Source: Clostridia bacterium (lineage in GTDB: Bacteria; Bacillota; Clostridia; Lachnospirales; Bianqueaceae). From it: a stretch of 9,938 bases of DNA. Location: the NCBI GenBank assembly GCA_900764045.1, contig CAAFMN010000106.1, positions 1-9,938 on the forward strand, written 5' to 3'. The position numbers and the translations under genes were made by a program. This document shows, one piece after another, positions 1-5,565 of this stretch. How positions within the stretch are numbered: position 1 is the first letter of the stretch; each line of letters opens with the position of its first letter. Under the pieces are notes generated by a model. That model ran no database searches and was not told where the DNA came from. It worked only from the letters and a program-made list of their open reading frames with translations.

Positions 1-26
1 AAGGTGGTCGGCGGAGAGTAAAAAAC

Positions 27-66
27 TTTCCCTTGTTTCGGCTCGTAAGGGCAAAAACAAGGGAAA
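27..66 (-). terminator. Inverted repeat, possible minus-strand terminator
   Basis: A perfect 12-bp inverted repeat lies at 27-38 and 55-66 with a 16-nt loop. Read on the minus strand, the stem is followed by a run of T (plus-strand A run at about 20-25), which is the layout of an intrinsic terminator. Read on the plus strand it is followed by A residues, so it would not stop plus-strand transcription. No intact minus-strand gene lies immediately upstream of it in that direction, so it may be stranded by rearrangement. Confidence 0.5.
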
Positions 67-92
67 ATACATAAGGTTGGAACACAAGATAG

Positions 93-257
93 GCGAAATG
101 CCTTGAAAATACAGCGTTTTCAGAGGGTTTAACAGATAAACGGGAATTTACATTGGATTCCTACAAAAAATTCTTTGCTGACGCAGGCTATACGGACACC
201 TCCTATACGCTGTGCGAGGGGAGAATCCCCTGTGCGGTGGCGGTGCTTAGAAAATGA
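93..257 (+). pseudogene. C-terminal remnant of a class I methyltransferase-like protein
   Basis: A plus-strand frame is open from 93 to a TGA at 255-257. Its second half (from about 129) reads like the last 40 or so residues of a Clostridial SAM-dependent methyltransferase: a helix containing SYKKFFADAGY, then a final strand ending in GRIPCAVAVLRK. The usual N-terminal Rossmann fold with its glycine-rich SAM motif is absent; the frame meets a stop at 90-92 and no credible start or ribosome binding site precedes it. It is therefore a truncated scrap and not a working enzyme. The family assignment rests on recognising the C-terminal pattern only and is moderately sure. A further short open stretch of 27 codons (254-337) overlaps its stop but carries no recognisable domain. 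Confidence 0.45.
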
Positions 258-350
258 CAGGGGGAGTGGAAGGACAGCTGGCAGGTGGAGATCAAAGCCC
301 CGCATTGAAAGCATATGAAGGGTTGAAAAAGATCTGAGGGAGGTAATCAA

Positions 351-929
351 TTGGCTTTTACTGAATATGAGACAGAGCAGATCCGCAAGGCGCTGCTGCA
401 GGAGACGAGGCGCTGCGCGGTGACATTGGGGATGCGGAAGACTTCGGTAGAACAGCTGACGCAGGCGGTGGGGATCTCTAAGGGATCGTTTTACCGGTTT
501 TATGCGTCCAAGGAAATGCTGTTTTTTGCGGTGTTGGAAGGAATCCATACGGAATTATACGACACCGCGGATCAGGTGCTTCGTGAAAATGCGTATCTTG
601 CTCCGGCGCAGCGTGTGACAAAAGCGATTCTGGCGGTATGTGAACGGCTGTCCGCTACGGGAGATATGGTTTTTATTGAAAATGACGCGGATCACCTGCT
701 GCATAGATTGCCGGAAGAGGTCAAGGCAAGTCATTATCACGATGATGAGACCCATGTCCGGAATCTATTGCAGAAAAATGGCCTGTCACCCAAGGGAGGA
801 ATGGAGCTGGCCGCTGCCACAGTGCGCGGACTGATCCTGACGGTATCCCATAAAGAGCAGATCGGCGGCTTGTATCCGCAGGTACTGGAAACATTGGTCC
901 GCGGAGCCTGCGGGGAATTATTCGAGTAA
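351..929 (+). CDS. TetR/AcrR-family transcriptional regulator
   Basis: A 192-residue protein with the layout of a TetR-family repressor. Residues 31-58 form the N-terminal helix-turn-helix, with the family pattern SVEQLTQAVGISKGSFYRFY followed by the K-E-M-L-F turn. The remaining helices form a ligand-binding and dimerisation domain whose ligand cannot be told from sequence. The start is TTG at 351, chosen because GGGAGG at 338-343 sits 7 bases upstream and the HTH begins at the usual distance. The next gene starts 22 bases after the stop with its own GGGAGG, so the two are probably co-transcribed and the regulator may control itself and that neighbour. Length is normal for the family. No convincing promoter was seen upstream, where only a methyltransferase scrap is found. 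Confidence 0.9.
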   Translation: MAFTEYETEQIRKALLQETRRCAVTLGMRKTSVEQLTQAVGISKGSFYRFYASKEMLFFAVLEGIHTELYDTADQVLRENAYLAPAQRVTKAILAVCERLSATGDMVFIENDADHLLHRLPEEVKASHYHDDETHVRNLLQKNGLSPKGGMELAAATVRGLILTVSHKEQIGGLYPQVLETLVRGACGELFE

Positions 930-951
930 TCCAGAAAAGGGAGGAATAGAG

Positions 952-1290
952 ATGAAATATATGGGGATGCCCATGGGAATGTGGGTGTTATTTGCAAAAT
1001 CTTTTCAGAGACAATTGACGGAAGTATTGCGATATGATGCCGATACAGCAAGATCGATCACAAAAAAGGCAAAGCCGAAATACAAGAAGATCATCGCGGA
1101 GCTGCCGGAATTTGAGAAGGCGGATCGGTTTAAAATGAATATCGTAAACAGCGCAATGCTTGGCGCGTTCATTCTCTCTATGCCGCATCAATTTGGCTAC
1201 AATAAAAAGGCGCATATGATACATTTCGCGGTGTATATTCCGGCCTGCGCGGTAGTCGCGGGGCTTTGTACGCTTTTTGGAGGTGTGTGA
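952..1290 (+). CDS. Chimeric short protein: ATC-hydrolase-like N-terminus joined to a membrane segment
   Basis: A 112-residue ORF with ATG at 952 and GGGAGG at 939-944. Residues 1 to about 78 strongly resemble the N-terminal part of Clostridial proteins annotated as L-2-amino-thiazoline-4-carboxylic acid hydrolase family (landmarks MGMPMGMW, ITKKAKPKYK, ADRFKMNIVN). Those proteins are about 200 residues or longer and often follow a TetR gene, as here. After residue 78 (about base 1186) the similarity stops and is replaced by a short linker and one hydrophobic helix at about residues 90-111. The catalytic C-terminal part is therefore missing, and the product is probably a deletion fusion with no hydrolase activity. 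Alternatively the last part (ATG at 1216) could be a separate small membrane peptide. The stop lies 2 bases before the next start. The family name is recalled, not searched. Confidence 0.6.
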   Translation: MKYMGMPMGMWVLFAKSFQRQLTEVLRYDADTARSITKKAKPKYKKIIAELPEFEKADRFKMNIVNSAMLGAFILSMPHQFGYNKKAHMIHFAVYIPACAVVAGLCTLFGGV

Positions 1291-1292
1291 AA

Positions 1293-1781
1293 ATGTTGAT
1301 ATTGGTACAACTCGTATTCTATTGTCTGTTATATATTCTGTTGGTAAAGTGCGCCGTGAGAGATGACGGGCGTAATTGTCTGTATTTTTATCCGAAAGAA
1401 TATATAGAAGAAGCCGAGCGGCGCGGGATTGCGGATAAAAAGACCACAATGAAGAAGGGCAAGCGATTTATGATACTATTCTGTATCGCTATATTTGTCG
1501 CTCTGATCCTGATCATTTCCGTTTGGAATCGTGTTACGGATTTTCAAACGGCATATATGCAGGCGGCTCTCTTTCTTGTGGTCGTGAACTGGTTTGATGC
1601 GATTGTTATTGACAGGCTGTGGGTGGGACATAGTAAGATCTGGATCATCCGGGGCATGGAAGGCATCCCTTATGTCAAACCATGGAAAAACATACTTATC
1701 AAGCGGAGTCTGGCTACGGTGATGTACCTGGTGCTCGCGCTTGCGGTAGCCGGAATCGCGGTGCTGGTAGGCAAGATCTGA
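1293..1781 (+). CDS. Four-helix membrane protein of unknown function
   Basis: A 162-residue integral membrane protein. The start is ATG at 1293, preceded by GGAGG at 1279-1283; an upstream in-frame TTG at 1266 lacks such a site. Hydrophobic helices lie at about residues 2-18, 59-78, 89-106 and 140-160. A charged cytoplasmic-type loop at about 19-58 is rich in Lys, Arg, Glu and Asp. Polar landmarks between helices 3 and 4 include NWFD (99-102), DRLWVGHSK (107-115) and GMEGIPYVKPW (121-131), which suggests a conserved family of Clostridial membrane proteins, but I cannot name a function. It starts 2 bases after the chimeric ORF, and the membrane segment at the end of that ORF may originally have belonged to this unit. 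It is closed by the terminator at 1784-1812. Confidence 0.8.
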   Translation: MLILVQLVFYCLLYILLVKCAVRDDGRNCLYFYPKEYIEEAERRGIADKKTTMKKGKRFMILFCIAIFVALILIISVWNRVTDFQTAYMQAALFLVVVNWFDAIVIDRLWVGHSKIWIIRGMEGIPYVKPWKNILIKRSLATVMYLVLALAVAGIAVLVGKI

Positions 1782-1783
1782 TC

Positions 1784-1812
1784 AGAGTGGCATATCAATG
1801 CCACTCTTTTTT
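1784..1812 (+). terminator. Intrinsic terminator inside the end of the opposing acetyltransferase gene
   Basis: A perfect 10-bp stem (1784-1793 with 1798-1807) with a 4-base ATCA loop, followed by six T (1807-1812). It lies 3 bases after the stop of the membrane protein gene and reads on the plus strand only; the minus-strand exit has no T run. Its right arm and T run overlap the last six codons of the convergent GNAT gene. Confidence 0.9.
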
Positions 1813-2343
1813 CAAAATGGCGTATTGCATTGTATTTTCGTACTTTGGTGTACCATCCGGATTTTTTACGAAGGAGACGAATTCAAGGAACAGGCCCTCC
1901 CGGCGCATCCCAAGCTTTTCGCACAGATGCTGGCAGGAGAGGTTATAATCCTCCGTATAGGTATAGATGCGCCTGGCGCCCTTTTCACGGAAGAGATAAT
2001 CCAGAAAAGCGTGAGCCGCTTCGAAAGCATAGCCGTGGCCCTGATACTTTTCATTCAGCATCCAGTTTGGGCTGAATGTATCCGGAGATTCACTGCCGGG
2101 CCCCTTGGATTCGGGGTATGCCTCTATTTCGCCGATGACCTTGCCGGTTCCCTTCAGGGTAATGGCAAGATAATATTCCGTTTTATGTGTGCGCTTCTTC
2201 ATCTCTTCGCAGGCTTCTTCGAGAGAGTTCAGCTTCATGTCGGCAAAGCAGTTTACCGCGGGGTCTTTCAGATATTCATAAACATCCGCGGCATCACTTT
2301 CCAGAAATGGGCGGAGAATCAGACGTTCTGTTTCAATTACCAT
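1795..2343 (-). CDS. GNAT family N-acetyltransferase, RimJ/RimL type
   Basis: A 182-residue cytoplasmic GNAT enzyme that would transfer acetyl from acetyl-CoA to an amine, either a protein N-terminus or a small molecule. The N-terminus IETERLILRPF (3-13) is the hallmark first strand of the RimJ/RimL (acetyltransf_3) branch. Motif A, which binds the CoA pyrophosphate, is at about 98-109 with Q101-G-H-G-Y-A, followed by the helix EAAHAFLDYLF. The C-terminal YNLSCQHLCEKLGMRREG (133-150) is the usual Asn-x-x-S...LEKLGF-type element. The ATG at 2341-2343 is preceded by GAGG on the minus strand. Length is normal. The substrate cannot be predicted. The last codons are formed by the terminator of the facing gene. 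It is transcribed from the TTGACA/TATGCT promoter at 2394-2422. Confidence 0.9.
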   Translation of the reverse strand: MVIETERLILRPFLESDAADVYEYLKDPAVNCFADMKLNSLEEACEEMKKRTHKTEYYLAITLKGTGKVIGEIEAYPESKGPGSESPDTFSPNWMLNEKYQGHGYAFEAAHAFLDYLFREKGARRIYTYTEDYNLSCQHLCEKLGMRREGLFLEFVSFVKNPDGTPKYENTMQYAILKKEWH

Positions 2344-2393
2344 ACTTTATTACCTCGGTATTTATAATTGCAAATCCTCTGATAAGCAGGTAT

Positions 2394-2422
2394 AGCATAC
2401 TCTTTTCCGGAGACATTGTCAA
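2394..2422 (-). promoter_or_regulatory. Promoter of the GNAT acetyltransferase gene
   Basis: Read on the minus strand, a perfect -35 TTGACA (2417-2422) is followed by a 17-base spacer and a -10 TATGCT (2394-2399, four of six consensus bases). The predicted start point near 2387 leaves a leader of about 45 bases before the ATG at 2343. Confidence 0.65.
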
Positions 2423-2441
2423 CCAGTTATGGTGCAAAATC

Positions 2442-2479
2442 AACCGACTATCGCAAACCCGTTGCAGCGATCGTCGGTT
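2442..2479. promoter_or_regulatory. Palindrome overlapping the LytTR-operon promoter, candidate operator
   Basis: Two 13-base arms (2442-2454 and 2467-2479) are inverted repeats with a single mismatch at the centre of each arm, separated by 12 bases. Arm core is AACCGAC/GTCGGTT outside and ATCGC/GCGAT inside. The right arm covers the end of the -35 and most of the spacer of the promoter at 2462-2490, a natural place for repressor or activator binding. It is followed by T-rich DNA, so a leader hairpin or weak terminator is the alternative reading. It also lies between the divergent GNAT and LytTR promoters. Confidence 0.55.
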
Positions 2480-2490
2480 TTATTTATAAT
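2462..2490 (+). promoter_or_regulatory. Promoter of the LytTR-DUF3021 operon
   Basis: A consensus -10 TATAAT (2485-2490) with TTGCAG as a weak -35 (2462-2467, first three bases match) at exactly 17 bases spacing. The predicted start near 2497 leaves about 20 bases to the ATG at 2517. A weaker second candidate is TTGCAA (2368-2373) with TATAGC (2391-2396), also 17 bases apart. A weak -35 fits a promoter that needs an activator. Confidence 0.6.
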
Positions 2491-2516
2491 GACATTGTAA
2501 AAGGAAGGTGATGATC

Positions 2517-2957
2517 ATGCAAGTCGAGATTAAGCTAGACGGTTCTTATACAGATCCGAAAGCGATCATCCTGACGGCGTCTATGACAGAGGAGGTAAGC
2601 AGCGCTGTAAAAAAACTTTCGGAAGAGCCGCCGCCGCTCCTCCTTGGTTATAAAGGAGAGATGATTGAGATATTGGAAGAGAACGATCTGATTCAGATGT
2701 ACGCAAACTCCGGAAAGGTTTTTGCGGTGACACAGCAAGGGGAGTATGTCCTGCGGCTTCGCCTGTATGAATTGGAAAAACGGCTCCCGGCGAACCAATT
2801 CGTTCGTATATCCAACTCGGAAATTATCAATCTGAAAAAGGCCGATCATTTTGATCTAAGCTTTACAGGAACAATATGTGTTCAGTTAATCAATGGCGCC
2901 ATAACCTATGTATCCAGAAGGTATGTGTCGAAGCTCAAAAAAATATTAGGAATATGA
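2517..2957 (+). CDS. LytTR-domain DNA-binding transcriptional regulator
   Basis: A 146-residue regulator without a receiver domain. Residues 1 to about 40 are a short N-terminal region; about 45-146 form the LytTR DNA-binding beta-fold, with the diagnostic FVRISNSEIINLKKADHF (95-112), the strand FTGTICVQLINGAITYVSR (116-134) and a final YVSKLKKILGI. ATG 2517 is chosen over GTG 2508 and ATG 2511 because GGAAGG at 2503-2508 is 8 bases before it; the earlier starts lie on top of the site. The stop at 2955-2957 overlaps the ribosome binding site of the DUF3021 gene, so the two are translationally close and form a two-gene unit. In the known family, such stand-alone LytTR regulators are typically paired with a membrane protein that restrains them, and they often activate their own operon. 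The palindrome at 2442-2479 is the obvious candidate site. Confidence 0.9.
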   Translation: MQVEIKLDGSYTDPKAIILTASMTEEVSSAVKKLSEEPPPLLLGYKGEMIEILEENDLIQMYANSGKVFAVTQQGEYVLRLRLYELEKRLPANQFVRISNSEIINLKKADHFDLSFTGTICVQLINGAITYVSRRYVSKLKKILGI

Positions 2958-2967
2958 GGTGAATGCT

Positions 2968-3435
2968 ATGAAAAAGAAAATCATACTGCGCGGTATTCTG
3001 GGAATTCCGATTGGAATTACGATCGGCTATTTGATTACGATCTTTATCTCTCTGGGCTTGGCAAACGGATATTATTCGCCATGCGTACCGGAACTGATAT
3101 CGATGATGGGGAGTGAGATCCGGGCTGTCATTGTACAGAGCGTTTTCAGCGGAATATTAGGCGCAGGATTCGCGGCAAGCTCAGTAATATGGGAAATCGA
3201 TCACTGGAGTCTTGTAAAGCAGACGGGCATTTATTTTGCGATTGTCTCCCTGCTCATGCTGCCGATCGCTTATCTTGCGTATTGGATGGAACACAGTGTT
3301 GTTGGATTCTTGAGTTATTTTGGAATTTTTATTTTGATTTTTGCGATGATATGGGCAATACAGTTCGCGATAGGGAAATATAATGTAAAAAAAATGAACG
3401 AGAAATTGTATCAGGCCCAAGGACAGCAGAAGTGA
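2968..3435 (+). CDS. DUF3021 family membrane protein, partner of the LytTR regulator
   Basis: A 155-residue membrane protein with four hydrophobic helices at about residues 8-31, 54-74, 87-106 and 112-134 and a charged C-terminal tail. Size, helix pattern and the position directly behind a LytTR gene match the DUF3021 family. The start ATG 2968 is preceded by GAGGTG (2956-2961), which overlaps the stop of the LytTR gene; a GTG at 2959 is inside this site and is rejected. By analogy with LytTR regulatory pairs, it probably sits in the cytoplasmic membrane and holds or senses for the LytTR protein; this role is inferred. The final tail (MNEKLYQAQGQQK) is polar. The unit ends at the terminator at 3446-3479. 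Confidence 0.85.
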   Translation: MKKKIILRGILGIPIGITIGYLITIFISLGLANGYYSPCVPELISMMGSEIRAVIVQSVFSGILGAGFAASSVIWEIDHWSLVKQTGIYFAIVSLLMLPIAYLAYWMEHSVVGFLSYFGIFILIFAMIWAIQFAIGKYNVKKMNEKLYQAQGQQK

Positions 3436-3445
3436 GTGCAATATA

Positions 3446-3479
3446 AAGCGGTACAGCCATCGGCTGTACCGCTTGTTTT
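3446..3479 (+). terminator. Intrinsic terminator after the DUF3021 gene, possibly bidirectional
   Basis: A perfect 13-bp stem (3446-3458 with 3462-3474) with a 3-base loop, followed by GTTTTA. On the minus strand the stem exits into TTTATATT, so it may also serve the convergent oxidoreductase gene, which ends at 3524. Confidence 0.85.
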
Positions 3480-3523
3480 ATAGTATAATATGTGTGACCC
3501 TCATATTCCCTGTACGATATCGT

Positions 3524-4813
3524 TTAGAACTGTACCAGATCGCGAATCTTAACAGGCATACCGGAAGCGATGGACTTGTTTGCCGCAACACCGGTCAGGA
3601 TGGACATAGCGCCATCTACATAGCCTGCTGCTCTCTTGAACGGATCTTCCGGAGGATTGGCTCCGAAGATATCCTCAAGCATTACGTTGTCGCCGCCGCC
3701 ATGGCCGCCGACTCCGCGCTCAACATCTACCTCGTAAGGAACGCCCCACATCGGGCAAACACGGATGGTAGCGGACTTCAGCGCACCCTCTTTATTGCGG
3801 TCGCCGCCAGCGTTGATATAAGACTGCTCAACCTGCTGATACTCGATACGGCCTTTGGAACCGGTAAAGGTTACAACAAAGCCTTCCCACGGGCAGTAGG
3901 AATTCAGAGAATAGGACATCTGAGCGCCGCTCTTGTACTCAACCAGAACACTCATCGTATCCTCGATGCTGATATCATCGCCGAATACGCTGCGGTCACG
4001 CAGGTAACCGCTGTCTGCCTCAGCATTCAGGTACAGACCTTCCATACGGCCGCCGTCCTTCAGGTCGATTGCGAACGGATCGTTCTTGGCAGCCTCACTG
4101 CCGTAGCAGCGATAGTAGAACTCACGAACGCCGCGGCGCTCTGCGTTCTCCTTGCCGTAGAAGTTACGCTTACCAAAAGCGAAAACAGTCTCAGGAGCGG
4201 TTCCCAGCCAGAAGTTAACCAGGTCGAAATGGTGGGTGGACTTATGAACCAGCAAACCGCCGCTGTTGGTCTTATTGCGGTGCCAACGACGATAGTAGTC
4301 AGCGCCATGCTTGGTGTTCAGCAGCCACTCGAAGTGAACGGAGAATACCTCGCCGATGGTGTCGTTCATGATCAGCTCACGAATCTTGGTGTTGGTGGGA
4401 GAATAACGATAGTTGAAGGTAACACGCAGATGACGACCGGTACGCTTCTGGGTATCGATAATCGCCTGAGCCTTCTTCTCGTCGATGGTCATGGGCTTCT
4501 CGGTGATAACATCGCAGCCCAGCTCCATAGCACGGATGATGTACTGATGATGAGTACGGTCGATAGAGGTTACGATAACTACGTCCGGCTTGGTCTCCTC
4601 GATCATCTTATCGAACTCAGTATAATTGTAAGTAGGAACAGCATGATAGCCATAATCCTCCTGGATTACCTTATTGGTGAAGTCCATACGGGCCTGGCTC
4701 AGATCACAGAAACCAACCAGCTCGGAAGTATCCTTATAGGTGGTGGTGATTGCTTCATAATACATTCTTGCGCGGCCGCCGGTACCAACCTGGGCATAAC
4801 GTGTTTTTGCCAT
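3524..4813 (-). CDS. Gfo/Idh/MocA family oxidoreductase
   Basis: A 429-residue cytoplasmic, probably NAD(P)-dependent sugar or sugar-derivative oxidoreductase. The N-terminal Rossmann domain carries G10-T-G12-G13-R14 after the first strand, and the family motif E105-K106-P107 follows VIT at the nucleotide site. The C-terminal alpha/beta domain contains SGGLLVHKSTHHFDL (184-198), where H190, H194 and H195 are candidates for catalytic or substrate roles, and a glycine-rich GHGGGD (370-375). This pattern resembles the branch that includes alpha-N-acetylgalactosaminidase (GH109)-like and other unusual sugar-modifying members, so either simple oxidation or a redox-assisted glycosidic cleavage is possible. 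The ATG at 4811-4813 has GGAG upstream with a slightly long gap of about 11. Codon use (CGT, GTT, ACC, ATC, TTC, AAG) looks like a highly expressed gene and differs from its neighbours. Placed divergently from the GH28/GH127 operon, it is a likely partner in the same pathway; the substrate is not known. Confidence 0.88.
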   Translation of the reverse strand: MAKTRYAQVGTGGRARMYYEAITTTYKDTSELVGFCDLSQARMDFTNKVIQEDYGYHAVPTYNYTEFDKMIEETKPDVVIVTSIDRTHHQYIIRAMELGCDVITEKPMTIDEKKAQAIIDTQKRTGRHLRVTFNYRYSPTNTKIRELIMNDTIGEVFSVHFEWLLNTKHGADYYRRWHRNKTNSGGLLVHKSTHHFDLVNFWLGTAPETVFAFGKRNFYGKENAERRGVREFYYRCYGSEAAKNDPFAIDLKDGGRMEGLYLNAEADSGYLRDRSVFGDDISIEDTMSVLVEYKSGAQMSYSLNSYCPWEGFVVTFTGSKGRIEYQQVEQSYINAGGDRNKEGALKSATIRVCPMWGVPYEVDVERGVGGHGGGDNVMLEDIFGANPPEDPFKRAAGYVDGAMSILTGVAANKSIASGMPVKIRDLVQF

Positions 4814-4848
4814 ATTGCTCTACACTCCTTCTGAAAAAATAATAATTT

Positions 4849-4863
4849 GCACAAATGCTGTGC
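4849..4863. promoter_or_regulatory. Inverted repeat in the oxidoreductase leader, candidate operator
   Basis: The 15-base GCACAAATGCTGTGC is an inverted repeat with 5-bp arms and a 5-base centre. It lies just downstream of the predicted start of transcription of the minus-strand oxidoreductase gene, where a bound repressor would block elongation. It is short, so chance occurrence is possible. Confidence 0.4.
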
Positions 4864-4877
4864 CATAATATGGTCAT

Positions 4878-4906
4878 AGTATAGCGAAACGATGGAGAAA
4901 TGTCAA
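4878..4906 (-). promoter_or_regulatory. Near-consensus promoter of the oxidoreductase gene
   Basis: On the minus strand, a perfect -35 TTGACA (4901-4906), a spacer of exactly 17 bases and a -10 TATACT (4878-4883, five of six). Predicted start near 4871, leader about 57 bases. This is the strongest promoter in the window and agrees with the codon choice of the gene. Confidence 0.8.
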
Positions 4907-4993
4907 TGGATAGAAAGTGCATGACAGCAAGAAAAGTTGTATTGAGAATAAGTTGGCAAAGAATGAAGGGTTCTTATCCGCAACAAATATTGG

Positions 4994-5022
4994 TAGTCAA
5001 ATAGCCGGAAGTATGTTATACT
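4994..5022 (+). promoter_or_regulatory. Promoter of the HD-GH28-GH127 operon
   Basis: A -35 TAGTCA (4994-4999, four of six) and -10 TATACT (5017-5022, five of six) are separated by 17 bases. The predicted start near 5029 leaves about 27 bases to ATG 5056, which has GGGAGG at 5041-5046. The weaker -35 than in the divergent gene suggests lower or activator-dependent expression. Confidence 0.6.
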
Positions 5023-5055
5023 GGACGTATCAGAGACGATGGGAGGTATGGATAG

Positions 5056-5547
5056 ATGAGTAATGAAGAATTAATCATGGCGATGTGCCGGTATGAAGAA
5101 GGCACGCCCAAAAGGATTCAGCATTTTCTCAAGGTGTATGCTTTCAGCCAGTTGATTGGCCGCAGAGAACGGATTCCGGCGCCGGTACAGCAGGTGTTGG
5201 AGACGGCGGCGATTGTGCATGATATCGGGATCAAGCCCAGCCTGAAAAAATACGGCAGCAGCTCCGGCAAGTACCAGGAGATCGAAGGACCGGCAGAGGC
5301 GGAGGCCATGCTGGAGGAACTGCATTATCCAGCAGCCATGATCGAGCGAGTCTCTTATCTGGTAGGGCACCATCATACATATCACGATATAGAGGGAATG
5401 GACTATCAGATTTTGGTGGAAGCAGACTTCCTGGTTAACATCTATGAGGGAGATATGCAGCAGAGCGAGATTGTCAGCGTGCGGGAGAAGATCTTCCGTA
5501 CACGGACGGGTAAAGAATTGCTTGACACCATGTTCTTAAAAAAGTAA
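5056..5547 (+). CDS. HD-domain metal-dependent phosphohydrolase-like protein
   Basis: A 163-residue cytoplasmic HD-superfamily protein. The metal-binding set is complete: H23 in the first helix (RIQHFLKVY), H55-D56 in the AAIVHDIG signature, histidines 105-107 in GHHHTYHD and D124 in the last core helix (VEADFLVNIYE). Enzymes of this fold remove phosphate from nucleotides or other phosphate esters using divalent metals; the actual substrate is unknown. The ATG at 5056 has GGAGG 9 bases upstream. It is the first gene of a three-gene operon; its stop lies 18 bases before the GH28 start. Its presence in a sugar-degradation operon is unexplained: it could dephosphorylate a sugar or a signal nucleotide, or only be carried along. 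Length is normal for a single-domain HD protein. Confidence 0.85.
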   Translation: MSNEELIMAMCRYEEGTPKRIQHFLKVYAFSQLIGRRERIPAPVQQVLETAAIVHDIGIKPSLKKYGSSSGKYQEIEGPAEAEAMLEELHYPAAMIERVSYLVGHHHTYHDIEGMDYQILVEADFLVNIYEGDMQQSEIVSVREKIFRTRTGKELLDTMFLKK

Positions 5548-5565
5548 ATTCAGGAGGAATGTACA

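Noticed and set aside
1798..2367. A 189-codon plus-strand frame opposite the acetyltransferase
   Set aside because: Antisense to a clear GNAT gene and would begin inside the terminator at 1784-1812.
3473..4834. A 453-codon plus-strand open frame across the oxidoreductase gene
   Set aside because: It is fully antisense to a recognised Gfo/Idh/MocA gene with promoter, start site and motifs; its own translation has no domain pattern and no ribosome binding site. It stays open because of the strong codon bias of the real gene.
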